Positions 53,866 to 63,861 are shown, counted from the stretch's first letter. The stretch: DNA of 64,000 nt from Actinomycetes bacterium (GCA_021803345.1 JAJZLS010000068.1:38876-102875); one strand, 5' to 3'. The notes: a model not told the origin generated them from the sequence alone. Numbers and translations are program-made.

Positions 53866-55097
53866 TGACTAACGAATCTTTGCTTGAATTTATGGACTCC
53901 CTTGATGATGTGGATCCTCTTGAGCTTTCAAACACCATATTGATGCCGAACTACGGGCCGGCTGCGATATGCCTGGTAAAAGGTGAGGGAGCAAAGGTTC
54001 TCGACTCAACGGGACGTTGGTACTACGATTTCCTCTCCGGGATAGCTGTAGCATCGTTGGGTCATGCTAATCCTGCGGTGGCCGAAGCAGTCTCTTGGCA
54101 GGCCCAGGAGCTGATGCATGTTTCCAACATCTTTGCTAATCTAATTGGTCCCAAGGTGGCGGCGATGATAGATCGTCTGATCAGGTTGGAGCGGCTTTCA
54201 TCGGGTCCAGGCCGGGTATTTTTTGCGAATTCCGGAGCGGAGGCAAATGAGGCAGCAATCAAATTGGCCCGTAAATACGGCCTTGAGAGTGGGAAGCACC
54301 ATATCATCACGGCACTTGGGTCCTTTCACGGTAGAACCATGGGGGCTCTGAGCGCCACGGGTCAGCGTTCAAAGCAGATTCCGTTTGAACCACTGCTGCC
54401 GGGATTTTCTCATGTCCCATGGAATGACGTTGCGGCTATTGAATCCGCTGTGACTGAGGCCACGGTGGCTGTGATGCTTGAACCGATTCAAGGTGAGGCT
54501 GGGGTGATTGACCCGGATGAAACCTATTTAGGTGAAGTTCAACAGTTGTGTAGATCCAGGGACCTTCTACTGATTATTGACGAGGTGCAGACTGGGTTTG
54601 CCCGTACTGGAAAGTGGTTTGGTTTTCAACATTATTCGATAGAGCCGGATATCGTGACCATGGCAAAAGCGCTCGGATCCGGGATGCCCATCAGCGCCTG
54701 TTGGGCACGGGAGGGGCTGTCAGAAGCCTTTGCACCCGGAGATCATGGCACAACCTTTGGAGGCCAGCCGCTGGCAGCTTCTGCTGCTTTGGCGACCATC
54801 CGGAAATTGATAGAAATCGACGCCCCTGCCCGGTCGCAAGAACTGGGGGAAGCAATGCTCAAAATGTATGAAGGCAATGCCGATATCGATTCAATTTCAG
54901 GCTCCGGTCTATTGCGGGGGATAAATTTGAAAAGTCCATCAGCTAAAAAGGTGGCATTGCGTGCAATGGAACTCGGAGTGATAGTCAACCCAATTGGGGA
55001 GAAAGTCATTCGACTGGCACCTCCTCTAATTATTTCACTACCGGAGCTTGAGAGCGCCTGTCAATTAATTCTGCAGGCGATTAGTGAGGTGGAATGA
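53865..55097 (+). CDS. argD: Acetylornithine aminotransferase
   Basis: 410 residues, class III PLP aminotransferase. Visible are NSGAEANEAAIKLARKYG, GSFHGRTMGALSATG, the Asp of LLIIDEVQTGFARTG and the PLP lysine in VTMAKALGSGMPIS. ATG 53865 overlaps the argB stop by one base (TGATG); a TTG directly before it is also in frame. Confidence 0.96.
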   Translation: MTNESLLEFMDSLDDVDPLELSNTILMPNYGPAAICLVKGEGAKVLDSTGRWYYDFLSGIAVASLGHANPAVAEAVSWQAQELMHVSNIFANLIGPKVAAMIDRLIRLERLSSGPGRVFFANSGAEANEAAIKLARKYGLESGKHHIITALGSFHGRTMGALSATGQRSKQIPFEPLLPGFSHVPWNDVAAIESAVTEATVAVMLEPIQGEAGVIDPDETYLGEVQQLCRSRDLLLIIDEVQTGFARTGKWFGFQHYSIEPDIVTMAKALGSGMPISACWAREGLSEAFAPGDHGTTFGGQPLAASAALATIRKLIEIDAPARSQELGEAMLKMYEGNADIDSISGSGLLRGINLKSPSAKKVALRAMELGVIVNPIGEKVIRLAPPLIISLPELESACQLILQAISEVE

Positions 55098-55996
55098 GAC
55101 ATTTCTTGGAAGTAGATGATCTTTCTAAAGATGAATTGCTCACTGTGCTAGACCTGTCTGAGATTGAGAACCCGGATAGGGTGCTTACCAACCAATCTGT
55201 TGGACTGGTTTTTGAAAAGGCTTCCCTCAGAACTAGAAATTCCTGTGAAGCTGCAGTGGTTCAACTTGGCGGACACCCGGTTTCTATCGCCGCCGGCGAA
55301 GTCGGCATTGACAAGAGGGAATCGGCGGAAGATGTAGCCCGCACTTTAGCCTGTTATCATTCCTTCATTGGTGCGCGGGTGTTTGATCATTCAGTACTGG
55401 TGAGAATGGCTCGGGCTGTAGATGATTTAGGAGCAGGGGCTCAGATCATAAATCTTCTCTCAGATTCATCACATCCATGTCAGGCTATTGCCGACCTATT
55501 GACTATTCGGTCTCATGTGGGTTTTAGCCCGGATGTCAAGGTGGCATACGTTGGGGACAGTAATAACGTAACCCACTCTTTGGCCATTGGGGCATTGATG
55601 GCAGGGCTCAAGGTATCAGTGGCATCGCCCAACGGCTACTGGTTCCCACAGGATGAGCGCGACGAACTGGCTGGTTTTGGAGAGATCAGCTTTGTTGAGG
55701 ATCCTTACCAGGCTGTTTTCGGAGCCGATGTTGTTTACACCGATGTCTGGACTTCTATGGGTAAAGAAGAGGAACGTAACCAGAGGCTGCGCGACTTTCA
55801 GGGATATTGTGTCGACAGCTCCCTTATGGCGAAGGCTAGCAGCCAGGCAATTGTCATGCACTGTCTTCCGGCTCACGAAGGGGAAGAGATTTCGCGGGAG
55901 GTTTTAGAGTCGCCAGCTTCGGTGGTTTGGGAACAGGCAAGGAACCGGATGAAGGCCATGCGTGGGCTGTTTCAGTTCATGAGCGGTGTGAGGTAG
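55094..55996 (+). CDS. argF: Ornithine carbamoyltransferase
   Basis: 300 residues. It makes citrulline from ornithine and carbamoyl phosphate. HPCQAIADLL, the ornithine SMG loop TDVWTSMGKEEE and MHCLPAHEGEEI fit the family. The carbamoyl-phosphate motif reads FEKASLRTRNSCE where STRTR is usual, so one threonine is replaced by leucine. Given its place between argD and argR, it is still the obvious ArgF, perhaps with altered kinetics. The ATGA overlap links it to argD. Confidence 0.93.
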   Translation: MRHFLEVDDLSKDELLTVLDLSEIENPDRVLTNQSVGLVFEKASLRTRNSCEAAVVQLGGHPVSIAAGEVGIDKRESAEDVARTLACYHSFIGARVFDHSVLVRMARAVDDLGAGAQIINLLSDSSHPCQAIADLLTIRSHVGFSPDVKVAYVGDSNNVTHSLAIGALMAGLKVSVASPNGYWFPQDERDELAGFGEISFVEDPYQAVFGADVVYTDVWTSMGKEEERNQRLRDFQGYCVDSSLMAKASSQAIVMHCLPAHEGEEISREVLESPASVVWEQARNRMKAMRGLFQFMSGVR

Positions 55997-56007
55997 AGGA
56001 GCTAAAG

Positions 56008-56469
56008 ATGGCCAAGAATCAGAGACAGCACCGTATAGGTAAGATTCTTGAAAACAATCTGGTAACTTCACAGGCTCAGTTGGTCGAGTTGCTCGGAGCG
56101 GAGGGAATAGTTGCCACCCAGGCTACGGTATCTCGGGATCTCGAGGAACTCGGTGCGATCAAGGTCCGGGTTTCCGGAGGTGAGAGCGTTTACGCGGTTC
56201 CGGAGCTACCCAAAGATCAGTCGGTTCCTGAGGACCACCTAAAGCGGGTCATGTCAGACTGGGTTGTGGAAATAACTTTTTCTTCGGTTATTGTGCTGCT
56301 TCGCACACCCCCGGGATGTGCACATGTTGTGGCTTCCGCTCTCGACCGTTCTCAGATGAGCGAGATCATTGGCACGGTTGGAGGGGATGATACGGTAATG
56401 GTTATTGCCAGCGAGAAAGTTGGAGGACAGTTAGTCGCCGATAAACTTAGTCGCCTGGCCGGGCTTTAG
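56008..56469 (+). CDS. argR: Arginine repressor
   Basis: 153 residues. The N-terminal winged helix (RQHRIGKILENN, GIVATQATVSRDLEELGAIKV) binds operators; the C-terminal domain with RTPPGCAHVVASALD and GTVGGDDTVMVI binds arginine and forms hexamers. GAGGAG six bases before ATG 56008 sets the start; the longer open frame is a shadow of argF. It likely controls the promoter before argC. Confidence 0.95.
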   Translation: MAKNQRQHRIGKILENNLVTSQAQLVELLGAEGIVATQATVSRDLEELGAIKVRVSGGESVYAVPELPKDQSVPEDHLKRVMSDWVVEITFSSVIVLLRTPPGCAHVVASALDRSQMSEIIGTVGGDDTVMVIASEKVGGQLVADKLSRLAGL

Positions 56470-56546
56470 ACTCTAATTCGAAGCCCGATCGGATCTCGCC
56501 AAATCAGTAAGTAGTAATCTACACTCAGTTCAAATGGAGTATTGGT

Positions 56547-57740
56547 ATGTCAAAGGGAAGAGTTGTTCTCGCCTATTCAGGTGGACTTGACACTTCGGTG
56601 GCGGTCAAGTGGATTTCAGAAGTGCATGACCTTGAGGTCATTGCCTTGGCAGTGGATGTGGGACAAGATGAGGATTTTGATGTAATCAGAAACCGTGCTT
56701 TGGCGGCGGGTGCCGTTGAAGCCGAGGTGGTGGACGCCAAGGACGAGTTTGCCAGTGACTTTATCGTTCCTGCCATCTTTGCCAATGCAATGTACGAGAA
56801 TAAATATCCTCTGGTATCTTCACTTTCTCGACCGGTGATTGCCAAGCACCTGATTGCTGCCACCAAAAAATACGGGGCGCAAATCGTGGCTCACGGCTGC
56901 ACCGGAAAGGGTAACGACCAGGTGAGGTTCGAGGTATCCTTGAGGGCTTTGAGACCGGATATTGAGATTCTTGCTCCAGTGAGGACCTGGGGGTTGTCGA
57001 GAGCGGATTCAATCGACTACGCAGCCAGACACAGCATCCCGATCATGGCCACAAAGGAGAAGCTGTATTCGATTGACCAGAACCTGTGGGGCAGGGCGAT
57101 TGAGGCCGGCGAGATGGAGGACCCGTGGGTAAAGCCGCCAACAGGTATTTATCAGACCACGGTGCTCTCCGCCACAGAACCGTCCACAGTTATCATTTCA
57201 TTTGAATCAGGTGTGCCCACGGCAATTGACGGTGAGAGGATGGATCTGGTTCCTCTGATTTCGAAACTTACCCAAAAGGTGGGTTCCTACGGATTTGGAA
57301 GAATCGACATGGTGGAAAATCGCAGGGTGGGAATTAAATCCCGTGAAGTGTACGAAGCTCCAGCGGCGCTTGCCCTGATTATGGCCCATGCTGATTTGGA
57401 GGATCTGACACTGGAACGCGATCTTGCTCATGAAAAGCTGCGGCTTAGTCCCAGATGGACTGAGTTGGTTTATGACGGCCTGTGGTATTCCCCTCTAAAG
57501 CAATCACTTGACGCGTTTATGACTGAGAGTCAGAAGTTTGTCACGGGGGAGGTTCGGTTGTCGCTTGAGCCAGGGAGGGTGATGGTTGAAGGGCGTCGTT
57601 CGCCAGTTGGCCTCTACGATTACGAGCTTGCGACTTATGACGCGGCCGACGCATTTAGGCATGAAGATGCTGAAGGATTTGTTAGGTTATGGGGTTTGGG
57701 TGTTCAAACATGGTCGAGAAAGCAGCTAGGGTCGCAATAG
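56547..57740 (+). CDS. argG: Argininosuccinate synthase
   Basis: 397 residues. It joins citrulline and aspartate with ATP. The P-loop AYSGGLDTSVAVKWI, HGCTGKGNDQVRFE and SREVYEAPAA are conserved. It follows argR after 77 bases, enough for its own promoter. Confidence 0.97.
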   Translation: MSKGRVVLAYSGGLDTSVAVKWISEVHDLEVIALAVDVGQDEDFDVIRNRALAAGAVEAEVVDAKDEFASDFIVPAIFANAMYENKYPLVSSLSRPVIAKHLIAATKKYGAQIVAHGCTGKGNDQVRFEVSLRALRPDIEILAPVRTWGLSRADSIDYAARHSIPIMATKEKLYSIDQNLWGRAIEAGEMEDPWVKPPTGIYQTTVLSATEPSTVIISFESGVPTAIDGERMDLVPLISKLTQKVGSYGFGRIDMVENRRVGIKSREVYEAPAALALIMAHADLEDLTLERDLAHEKLRLSPRWTELVYDGLWYSPLKQSLDAFMTESQKFVTGEVRLSLEPGRVMVEGRRSPVGLYDYELATYDAADAFRHEDAEGFVRLWGLGVQTWSRKQLGSQ

Positions 57741-57821
57741 GTTCGCTAGACTTTCGAACCGTGTTTGTAGCAATTGAGGGATGATGAAGTGCTCCCTTGG
57801 GAAGTTTTAGAGGTAACGTAA

Positions 57822-59213
57822 ATGACACTGTGGCATGGAAGGTTCGGAGCGACTCCCTCATCAGAGCTTCTGCTATATACCCAGTCGTTGAGTTTTGATA
57901 AGAAGTTGGCGATAGACGATTTGGCTGGCTCAAAGGCGCACGTCAAGGGTTTATTAAGGTCCGGGATCATTTCAGAAGAGGAGGCAGAGATCTTGCTTGC
58001 CACTCTTGAAAAGGTTCAGGCTGAGTTGGATTCGGGAACCTTCATTTTTGAAAACTCAGATGAAGATATTCATACAGCAATTGAGCGCAGGGTGACCGAG
58101 CTTGCTGGCGACACCGGAGCAAAGCTGCATACTGGGAGAAGCCGCAATGACCAGGTGGCAACCGATCTAAGGTTATTTACAAAGCGTGAAATGGGCAACG
58201 TGGCCAGCAGGATCCTCGATTTCCAAAGGCTGCTTCTTGGTTTGGCTGAGTCGGCAGAGGATGTCTACCTTCCGGGGTATACCCACCTGCAGAAGGCCCA
58301 ACCAATCCTGCTTTCGCATTATTTTCTTTCACACGGCTGGGCTTTGTCCAGGGATTTCGACCGGATCATTGAGACTATTTCCCGACTTGATGTCTCTCCT
58401 TTGGGGGCTGGGGCTCTAGGCGGTTCGTCCCTTCCATTGGATCCTGATTTTGTTGCCGCAGAACTGGGGTTCTCAAAGAGGTTTGAAAACTCCCTTGACG
58501 CGGTTTCAGACCGGGATTTTGTTGCTGAATCCCTGTTTGATCTGGCACTGCTTGGGGTTCACTTGTCCCGGATCGGTGAGGAATTGGTGCTTTGGTCCAG
58601 CGAAGAGTTTGGTTATCTCCGTTTGGATGACGCATACTCCACCGGATCCTCAATGCTGCCACAGAAAAAGAACCCTGACATCGCCGAGCTCGCCAGAGGT
58701 AAAGCAGGTCGTGTAATTGGTTCTTTGACCGGATTTCTGGCGACCCTGAAAGGTTTACCACTGTCGTACAATAGAGATCTCCAGGAAGACAAAGAGCCTC
58801 TTTTTGATGCCCTTAACCAGGTTTCGCTGGGAATTTCTGCACTTTCAGGAATGCTATCCAGTGCCGGATTCGACTTTTCAAGAATGCGGAAGGCGGCAGA
58901 TTCGCAGTTTCTCTGCGCCATAGATCTGGCGGAATGGCTGGTATCAAAAGGAGTTCCGTTCAGGAGTGCCCATGCGATAATCGGCGGACTGGTAAGGGAT
59001 TCAATTGAGCGTCATGTTGACCTGGGGGAATTGGTCGAGGCCCATCCACAGCTGGGGGCGGAAGCAGCCGAGCTTTTGTTGCCGGGTGTTTCTGTTCAGA
59101 GGCGAAGAAGTCTCGGTGGTTCGGGAATTGAGGCGGTTAAATTGCAGCTTTCAAGCTTTCACTCCCTGCTTAGCCGTGATTCTCTGCGCCTTCAGTCTTT
59201 AGGTTTATTTTAA
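57822..59213 (+). CDS. argH: Argininosuccinate lyase
   Basis: 463 residues. It releases arginine and fumarate. The superfamily signature SSMLPQKKNPDIAEL and the motifs LHTGRSRNDQVATDLRL and PGYTHLQKAQP are present. It ends the arginine operon, 81 bases after argG. Confidence 0.97.
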   Translation: MTLWHGRFGATPSSELLLYTQSLSFDKKLAIDDLAGSKAHVKGLLRSGIISEEEAEILLATLEKVQAELDSGTFIFENSDEDIHTAIERRVTELAGDTGAKLHTGRSRNDQVATDLRLFTKREMGNVASRILDFQRLLLGLAESAEDVYLPGYTHLQKAQPILLSHYFLSHGWALSRDFDRIIETISRLDVSPLGAGALGGSSLPLDPDFVAAELGFSKRFENSLDAVSDRDFVAESLFDLALLGVHLSRIGEELVLWSSEEFGYLRLDDAYSTGSSMLPQKKNPDIAELARGKAGRVIGSLTGFLATLKGLPLSYNRDLQEDKEPLFDALNQVSLGISALSGMLSSAGFDFSRMRKAADSQFLCAIDLAEWLVSKGVPFRSAHAIIGGLVRDSIERHVDLGELVEAHPQLGAEAAELLLPGVSVQRRRSLGGSGIEAVKLQLSSFHSLLSRDSLRLQSLGLF

Positions 59214-59318
59214 TTCCAGCTTTCTGATGCAAATCGACCGCCTTTTGTTGTGTGGTGGAGATTCTGGGTCTATGGTTGGTGTACAGATTAAGGCCAGACT
59301 TCACATCGAAAGTTGGAG

Positions 59319-60713
59319 ATGAACAAACTCAACCGCCTCGCCAGCCGGAAGATATTTGCGGCATTTGTGTTGGTAATTGCCGCCTGGGCTATGGCATTGC
59401 CGGCATCAGGTTCACTGCAGGGGATTAACTCGGGATTGGCCAGCTACAGCAATCCACCAGTAATTGGATTTGGTAATGCGCCAATCTATGCGCCTTCACA
59501 GCCGGTTGTTCCAAACTCAGTAATTGTCGCAATGGCTGCCACTCCGGATGGCAAGGGATACTGGCTGGTTGGAGCAACTGGCCAGGTGTTTGACTACGGT
59601 GATGCCCCTGATCTGGGATCTCTCTCCGACCCGAGCCAGAAGGCCCCAATAATAGCAATGGCCGCCACTCCGGATGGCAAGGGGTACTGGCTGGTTGGTT
59701 CGGACGGAAGTGTGTATCCTTTTGGGGATGCTCAGTCGTATGGGTCTACTGCCAACCTTAACTTAAATGGTCCCATTGTTGGCATTGCATCCACTCCGGA
59801 CGGCAAGGGGTACTGGCTGGTTGGAGCGGACGGTGGGATTTTCACCTTCGGTGACGCCGCCTTTTACGGTTCAATGGGTGGGAAATATCTGGCTGGTGCA
59901 ATAGTGGGGATGGCATCCACTCCGGACGGCAAGGGGTACTGGCTGGTTGGAGCGGACGGTGGGATTTTCACCTTCGGTGACGCCGCCTTTTACGGTTCAA
60001 TGGGTGGTAAGCCAATCAATGCCTCAGTTGTCGGAATGGCTGCAACTGCGGATGGCAAGGGGTACTGGCTGGTTGGAGCGGACGGTGGGATTTTCACCTT
60101 CGGTGACGCCCCGTTCTATGGCTCGCTTGGCGGAAAACTTCCCAATATTCCAATATCGGCAATCACTGGAAGCCAAAGCGGACCCGGCTACTACTTACTA
60201 TCGCCTGATTCGTTCAATTATCAGATCACTCCAACTGCCAATGAGGGGGTGACCCGGTGGTCTCAGCAGATAATCCTCACTGCTGAATCCCAAGTAGCTC
60301 CCGCCAGTTCTCCTGGAAGTTTTTGCAATCCGTATGGGCCATGTGAGGAATGGTGTGCCCTGTTTGCCAGTTGGATATGGAGCCATTCAGGCGTTCCGAC
60401 TCCCAGTTACGGTTTTACAGGTGCATTGTACGACTGGGTTGCCCATAACCAGCAGATTCTGCCGCCTAGCCAATTGCCAGCTGAGGGGGACTTTGTGTTT
60501 TACGGTACAGGTCCGGGCTCTGCTTCCACCTCCGTTCACATGGGAATTGTTGCTCAAACTTGGCCCGACGGGTCACTTGTAACCATTGAGGGTGACTCCG
60601 GTCCTGGTCCAGGGGGATATCTTGGCGTGACGCTCAATGGTCCATTTTTGATATCGCATTCACTTGAGCAGAACGGTAGTCCTATATACGGATTCGGCCA
60701 GCCGAACAACTAA
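59319..60713 (+). CDS. Secreted protein with propeller-like repeats and a CHAP domain
   Basis: 464 residues from ATG 59319 (TTG 59313 is an alternative). A signal peptide (RKIFAAFVLVIAAWAMALPASG) targets it outside. Residues about 70-285 hold five 42-residue repeats of the form PDGKGYWLVGADGGIFTFGDA plus a degenerate sixth, likely beta-propeller blades. The C-terminal CHAP domain, with CEEWCALFASWIW and VHMGIVAQ, supplies the catalytic Cys and His of an amidase or endopeptidase that cuts peptidoglycan. The repeats may anchor it to the wall (inference). Similar repeat proteins are frequent in actinobacteria. Confidence 0.85.
   Translation: MNKLNRLASRKIFAAFVLVIAAWAMALPASGSLQGINSGLASYSNPPVIGFGNAPIYAPSQPVVPNSVIVAMAATPDGKGYWLVGATGQVFDYGDAPDLGSLSDPSQKAPIIAMAATPDGKGYWLVGSDGSVYPFGDAQSYGSTANLNLNGPIVGIASTPDGKGYWLVGADGGIFTFGDAAFYGSMGGKYLAGAIVGMASTPDGKGYWLVGADGGIFTFGDAAFYGSMGGKPINASVVGMAATADGKGYWLVGADGGIFTFGDAPFYGSLGGKLPNIPISAITGSQSGPGYYLLSPDSFNYQITPTANEGVTRWSQQIILTAESQVAPASSPGSFCNPYGPCEEWCALFASWIWSHSGVPTPSYGFTGALYDWVAHNQQILPPSQLPAEGDFVFYGTGPGSASTSVHMGIVAQTWPDGSLVTIEGDSGPGPGGYLGVTLNGPFLISHSLEQNGSPIYGFGQPNN
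59544..60173 (+). repeat. Five tandem 126-base coding repeats
   Basis: The CCGGA (or GCGGA) anchor of each unit falls at 59544, 59670, 59796, 59922 and 60048, exactly 126 bases apart. Units three and four are identical for 95 bases (59787-59881 and 59913-60007), which points to recent duplication or gene conversion. A decayed sixth unit follows. Confidence 0.9.
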
Positions 60714-60821
60714 TTGCACGCCAGCTATGTTAAATTTTTGTTGAGGAACCCTGGTTGTGGCTCAATATAGAAGTCTTACAGAGGTTCAGCGTTGTGCTAC
60801 GGGTTGGCTTGTGGGGATTAC

Positions 60822-61427
60822 ATGACTTGTAAAAAGTTGGACCGTGAATATTTTCAGGATCATGCGCTTTTAGTAGCGCCGAAGCTGCTTGGTTTAGTGA
60901 TCATAAATCAGGCTAAATCTTTGGTTATCACCGAGGTTGAAGCCTATGGCGGCTTTGATGATCAGGCTTCGCACGCATACAGAGGAATCTCGAAGAGAAA
61001 TCGGTCTATGTTTTGCCAGCCAGGGACTCTTTATGTCTATCTGAGTTATGGGATCCATTGCTGTATCAATATCGTTACTGAGCGGATTGGCACAGGAGGA
61101 GCGGTTCTCATAAGGGGAGGAATTGCTTTTGAGGGCGACCTTAGAGATGGAGGGGAGGGATTGCTTCCATTTATCGTCAGCGGACCGGGTCGGGTTGGCA
61201 GGTTTTTAGACGTGGGCCTCGATGACGATGGCCTGGATTTGCTGGACTCGGATCGATTTAGGATTGTTGACCTTGGGTTTGAGTTTGGAACTTTTACGCT
61301 TCCAAATTCAACGGAAAGGGTTGGCATATCGAAAGCAGCAGATCTTCCCTGGCGGTTCATAATTGATAACAAACAGGCGATCAAGTTGTTAAGTGATCGG
61401 GCAAAGTTATCCGGTGTCAAGCTTTGA
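60822..61427 (+). CDS. 3-methyladenine DNA glycosylase (AAG/MPG family)
   Basis: 201 residues from ATG 60822. It removes alkylated purines. ITEVEAYGGFDDQASHAYRG, PGTLYVYLSYGIHCCINIV and VLIRGG are characteristic; the catalytic Glu is in VEAY. GGGGA five bases upstream fixes the start. The expected ALxI signature before the C-terminal part is modified. Its place after argH is conserved in actinobacteria. Confidence 0.93.
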   Translation: MTCKKLDREYFQDHALLVAPKLLGLVIINQAKSLVITEVEAYGGFDDQASHAYRGISKRNRSMFCQPGTLYVYLSYGIHCCINIVTERIGTGGAVLIRGGIAFEGDLRDGGEGLLPFIVSGPGRVGRFLDVGLDDDGLDLLDSDRFRIVDLGFEFGTFTLPNSTERVGISKAADLPWRFIIDNKQAIKLLSDRAKLSGVKL

Positions 61428-61551
61428 ATCTTTTAAGGTTTCGATAATTTCAAGCGGTTTCCCAGGATCAACACAGAAAGATCAGTTAACCTGAAGTTTT
61501 AAAGCTGAAGTGAGTTCCGATATCATTGCCAACAATAATTAAGGATGCCAG

Positions 61552-62256
61552 GTGAGCGTTATCACTGATAAAGAATTGATTTTGGCGGTTGATGATAATC
61601 CCGCGATAACTGAACTTATTTCGCAGGGGCTTTCACTAATTGGGTACCAGGTTGAGTCAGCTTCGAGTGGTGAAGATGCACTTTATCGCGCGACTACCAG
61701 CAGCTACAGTTTGGTAATTCTGGATCTTATGATGCCCGACATGGACGGATTCCAGGTCATAGAGCGGCTCAGGAAATCCGGAAGGGACGTTCCCGTTCTT
61801 TTCCTTACGGCTAAGACTGACACTCAGGACAAGATAACAGGTTTGTCGCTGGGGGCAGATGACTACATTACGAAGCCATTTTCGCTGGAGGAGTTAGCCG
61901 AAAGAGTCAAGGCGGTTCTTAGAAGGTACAGAAGTTCTTCATCAATGAGTGTCAGTACAACATTGCAATTTGGAGATCTGGTACTGGACCGGTCGATGCA
62001 TCAAGTTACCAGAGGATCTGCAGAAATTGACCTTACCCCCACGGAGTTCAACCTGTTAGCGTATTTACTTGAGAATTGTAATGTGGTGCTGAGCAAGGCT
62101 CAGATCCTTTCAAAGGTGTGGGGGTATGATTTTGACGGGAGTGACGGAGTGGTTGAATCATACGTAAGCTTTTTACGCAGAAAGATTGATTTTACCGAAC
62201 CTCAGCTCATCCATACCATTAGAGGTGTGGGCTACTGCCTAAGGTTACCAAAGTAA
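61552..62256 (+). CDS. OmpR-family response regulator
   Basis: 234 residues. The receiver domain has the acidic pair in AVDDN, the phosphorylated Asp in VILDLMMPDMDGF, Thr in FLTAKTD and Lys in DYITKPFS. The winged-helix output domain has LTPTEFNLLAYLLEN, SKAQILSKVWGY and HTIRGVGYCLR. GTG 61552 has AAGGA six bases upstream. It pairs with the histidine kinase nine bases later; the stimulus is unknown. Confidence 0.95.
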   Translation: MSVITDKELILAVDDNPAITELISQGLSLIGYQVESASSGEDALYRATTSSYSLVILDLMMPDMDGFQVIERLRKSGRDVPVLFLTAKTDTQDKITGLSLGADDYITKPFSLEELAERVKAVLRRYRSSSSMSVSTTLQFGDLVLDRSMHQVTRGSAEIDLTPTEFNLLAYLLENCNVVLSKAQILSKVWGYDFDGSDGVVESYVSFLRRKIDFTEPQLIHTIRGVGYCLRLPK

Positions 62257-62271
62257 AAGAGGAGTTTGCAT

Positions 62272-63861
62272 GTGGTCACCAATGGTTTCGGTTGGCGGAG
62301 ATTTTTAGCAGCTCTTCCTTCGTTCTATTCCTCGATAAAAGGCAGAGTTGTCCTGGCGGTATCGATTCTTGTAATAGTGGGACTCGGAGTATCTGATGTT
62401 GTAGGTATAGTCCAGCTCCATTCTTACCTGGCAAAACGGGTTGACAATCAGATAAACAGTGCACTTCGCACCACGTCTCGCATTGCGCAAGCGGACAGAC
62501 TTGGTTTTGCCGGCCCCACCAGGTTCCGCCAGCCTAACCCGTCCAGGATTCAGGCCCCTTCACCGGTTTTAATAGTTGTATACGGTCCGAGCGGTAATCA
62601 GGAATTTGTACGTTATAACCAGCTTGGATCCATCAGAGAACCCGTCATACCTTCGCTTGGCAAAGCGCAGGCATTGTCATCAGGCAAGCAGTATTTTAGA
62701 CTTCCAGGGACCGGAAATGACAGTTCTCCATTTCAGGCTAAGTTGCGACCTCTGGCTAATGGTTCCGGGTACGTCCTTGTAGCAGTTTCGCTGGATGAGG
62801 TGGACTCGACTATTTCCCATCTCGGGTTTCTGGATGCAGTCGTTGGGGGTATCGTAGTTTTAGCGCTGGTGGTGTTGACTTATTTAGCGGTGTGGCTGGG
62901 AATGCGCCCGCTTTCTGAGATGGAGGATGCTGCTGATGCAATAGCAAGGGGTGATCTCTCTCGCCGGATCGATACCGCCACTTCTTCCGAGGAGATAAAT
63001 AAGCTGGCCATGGCTTTCAACCAAATGTTGGAACGGATCCAGTCGGCCTTTATTCAGGTTCAGGAGAGTGAGAGGCTTTCGAAGGACTCCCAGGATCAGC
63101 TGCGCAGATTTGTTTCAAATGCAGGGCACGAGCTTAGAACCCCTCTCACTTCGATACTTGGCTATTCTGAACTGTTGCAAAGCGGGATAGATTCAGATAT
63201 GGAGCTGGTGAAGGGTGCATCAAGGCGAATTCAGCAGGAATCCCAAAGAATGTCGGGGCTTGTTGAAGAGTTGCTGCTTTTAGCCAGTCTTGATCAGAGG
63301 AAGCCATTGCGTTTCGAACGGGTTGATGTGCTGGCGCTGGTTGCCGATGGGGTCCAGGATGCAAGGGTTATACAACCAAGCAGAGATATCCGCTTGCAGA
63401 CACTTCATGGAAATGATGATGGAAGCTGGGTGCAACCACTGCTGGTGGCTGGAGATGAGCAGAGTTTGCGGCAAGTTATCAGTAATTTGATCAATAACGC
63501 TCTGTTCCATACCCCAATAGACAGCGGGATTATTGTCAGGTTGGGGATATCGGATGAATTTAGTGAAATTGGTCCCGAGGTGGTTGTTATTGAAGTTGAG
63601 GACTATGGACCCGGAATCAAAGAAGACGCGGTAGTTCATCTCTTCGAGCGGTTTTACCGGGTTGACGACAATCGTGGTTATCACAACGGTGGTTTTGGGT
63701 TAGGACTCTCGGTTGTGGATTCGGTGGTGCGGGCCCATGGGGGAAGTGTCAGCGTTGATTCAGTCGTAGGTAGAGGTTCTCGTTTTACTGTAGTACTGCC
63801 AAGTTTCTCCCCTGAAGACAGCAAGTCTGAAGCTTTGCAGTCAGGCGTAAATCCACTTTGA
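62272..63861 (+). CDS. Membrane sensor histidine kinase
   Basis: 529 residues. Two transmembrane helices (about residues 25-48 and 185-208) enclose an extracellular sensor domain. HAMP, the HisKA box SNAGHELRTPLTSILGYSELL (in pieces) with the phosphorylated His, and the HATPase motifs ISNLINNALFHTP, DYGPGIKEDA and GFGLGLSVV follow. AGAGGAG seven bases before GTG 62272 makes this start more likely than TTG 62266. It forms an operon with the preceding regulator. Confidence 0.94.
   Translation: MVTNGFGWRRFLAALPSFYSSIKGRVVLAVSILVIVGLGVSDVVGIVQLHSYLAKRVDNQINSALRTTSRIAQADRLGFAGPTRFRQPNPSRIQAPSPVLIVVYGPSGNQEFVRYNQLGSIREPVIPSLGKAQALSSGKQYFRLPGTGNDSSPFQAKLRPLANGSGYVLVAVSLDEVDSTISHLGFLDAVVGGIVVLALVVLTYLAVWLGMRPLSEMEDAADAIARGDLSRRIDTATSSEEINKLAMAFNQMLERIQSAFIQVQESERLSKDSQDQLRRFVSNAGHELRTPLTSILGYSELLQSGIDSDMELVKGASRRIQQESQRMSGLVEELLLLASLDQRKPLRFERVDVLALVADGVQDARVIQPSRDIRLQTLHGNDDGSWVQPLLVAGDEQSLRQVISNLINNALFHTPIDSGIIVRLGISDEFSEIGPEVVVIEVEDYGPGIKEDAVVHLFERFYRVDDNRGYHNGGFGLGLSVVDSVVRAHGGSVSVDSVVGRGSRFTVVLPSFSPEDSKSEALQSGVNPL

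Noticed and set aside
59544-60173. Regular repeats that could be mistaken for a CRISPR array
   Set aside because: Units are 126 bases, in frame, and encode a continuous protein; there are no short repeats with unique spacers and no cas genes.
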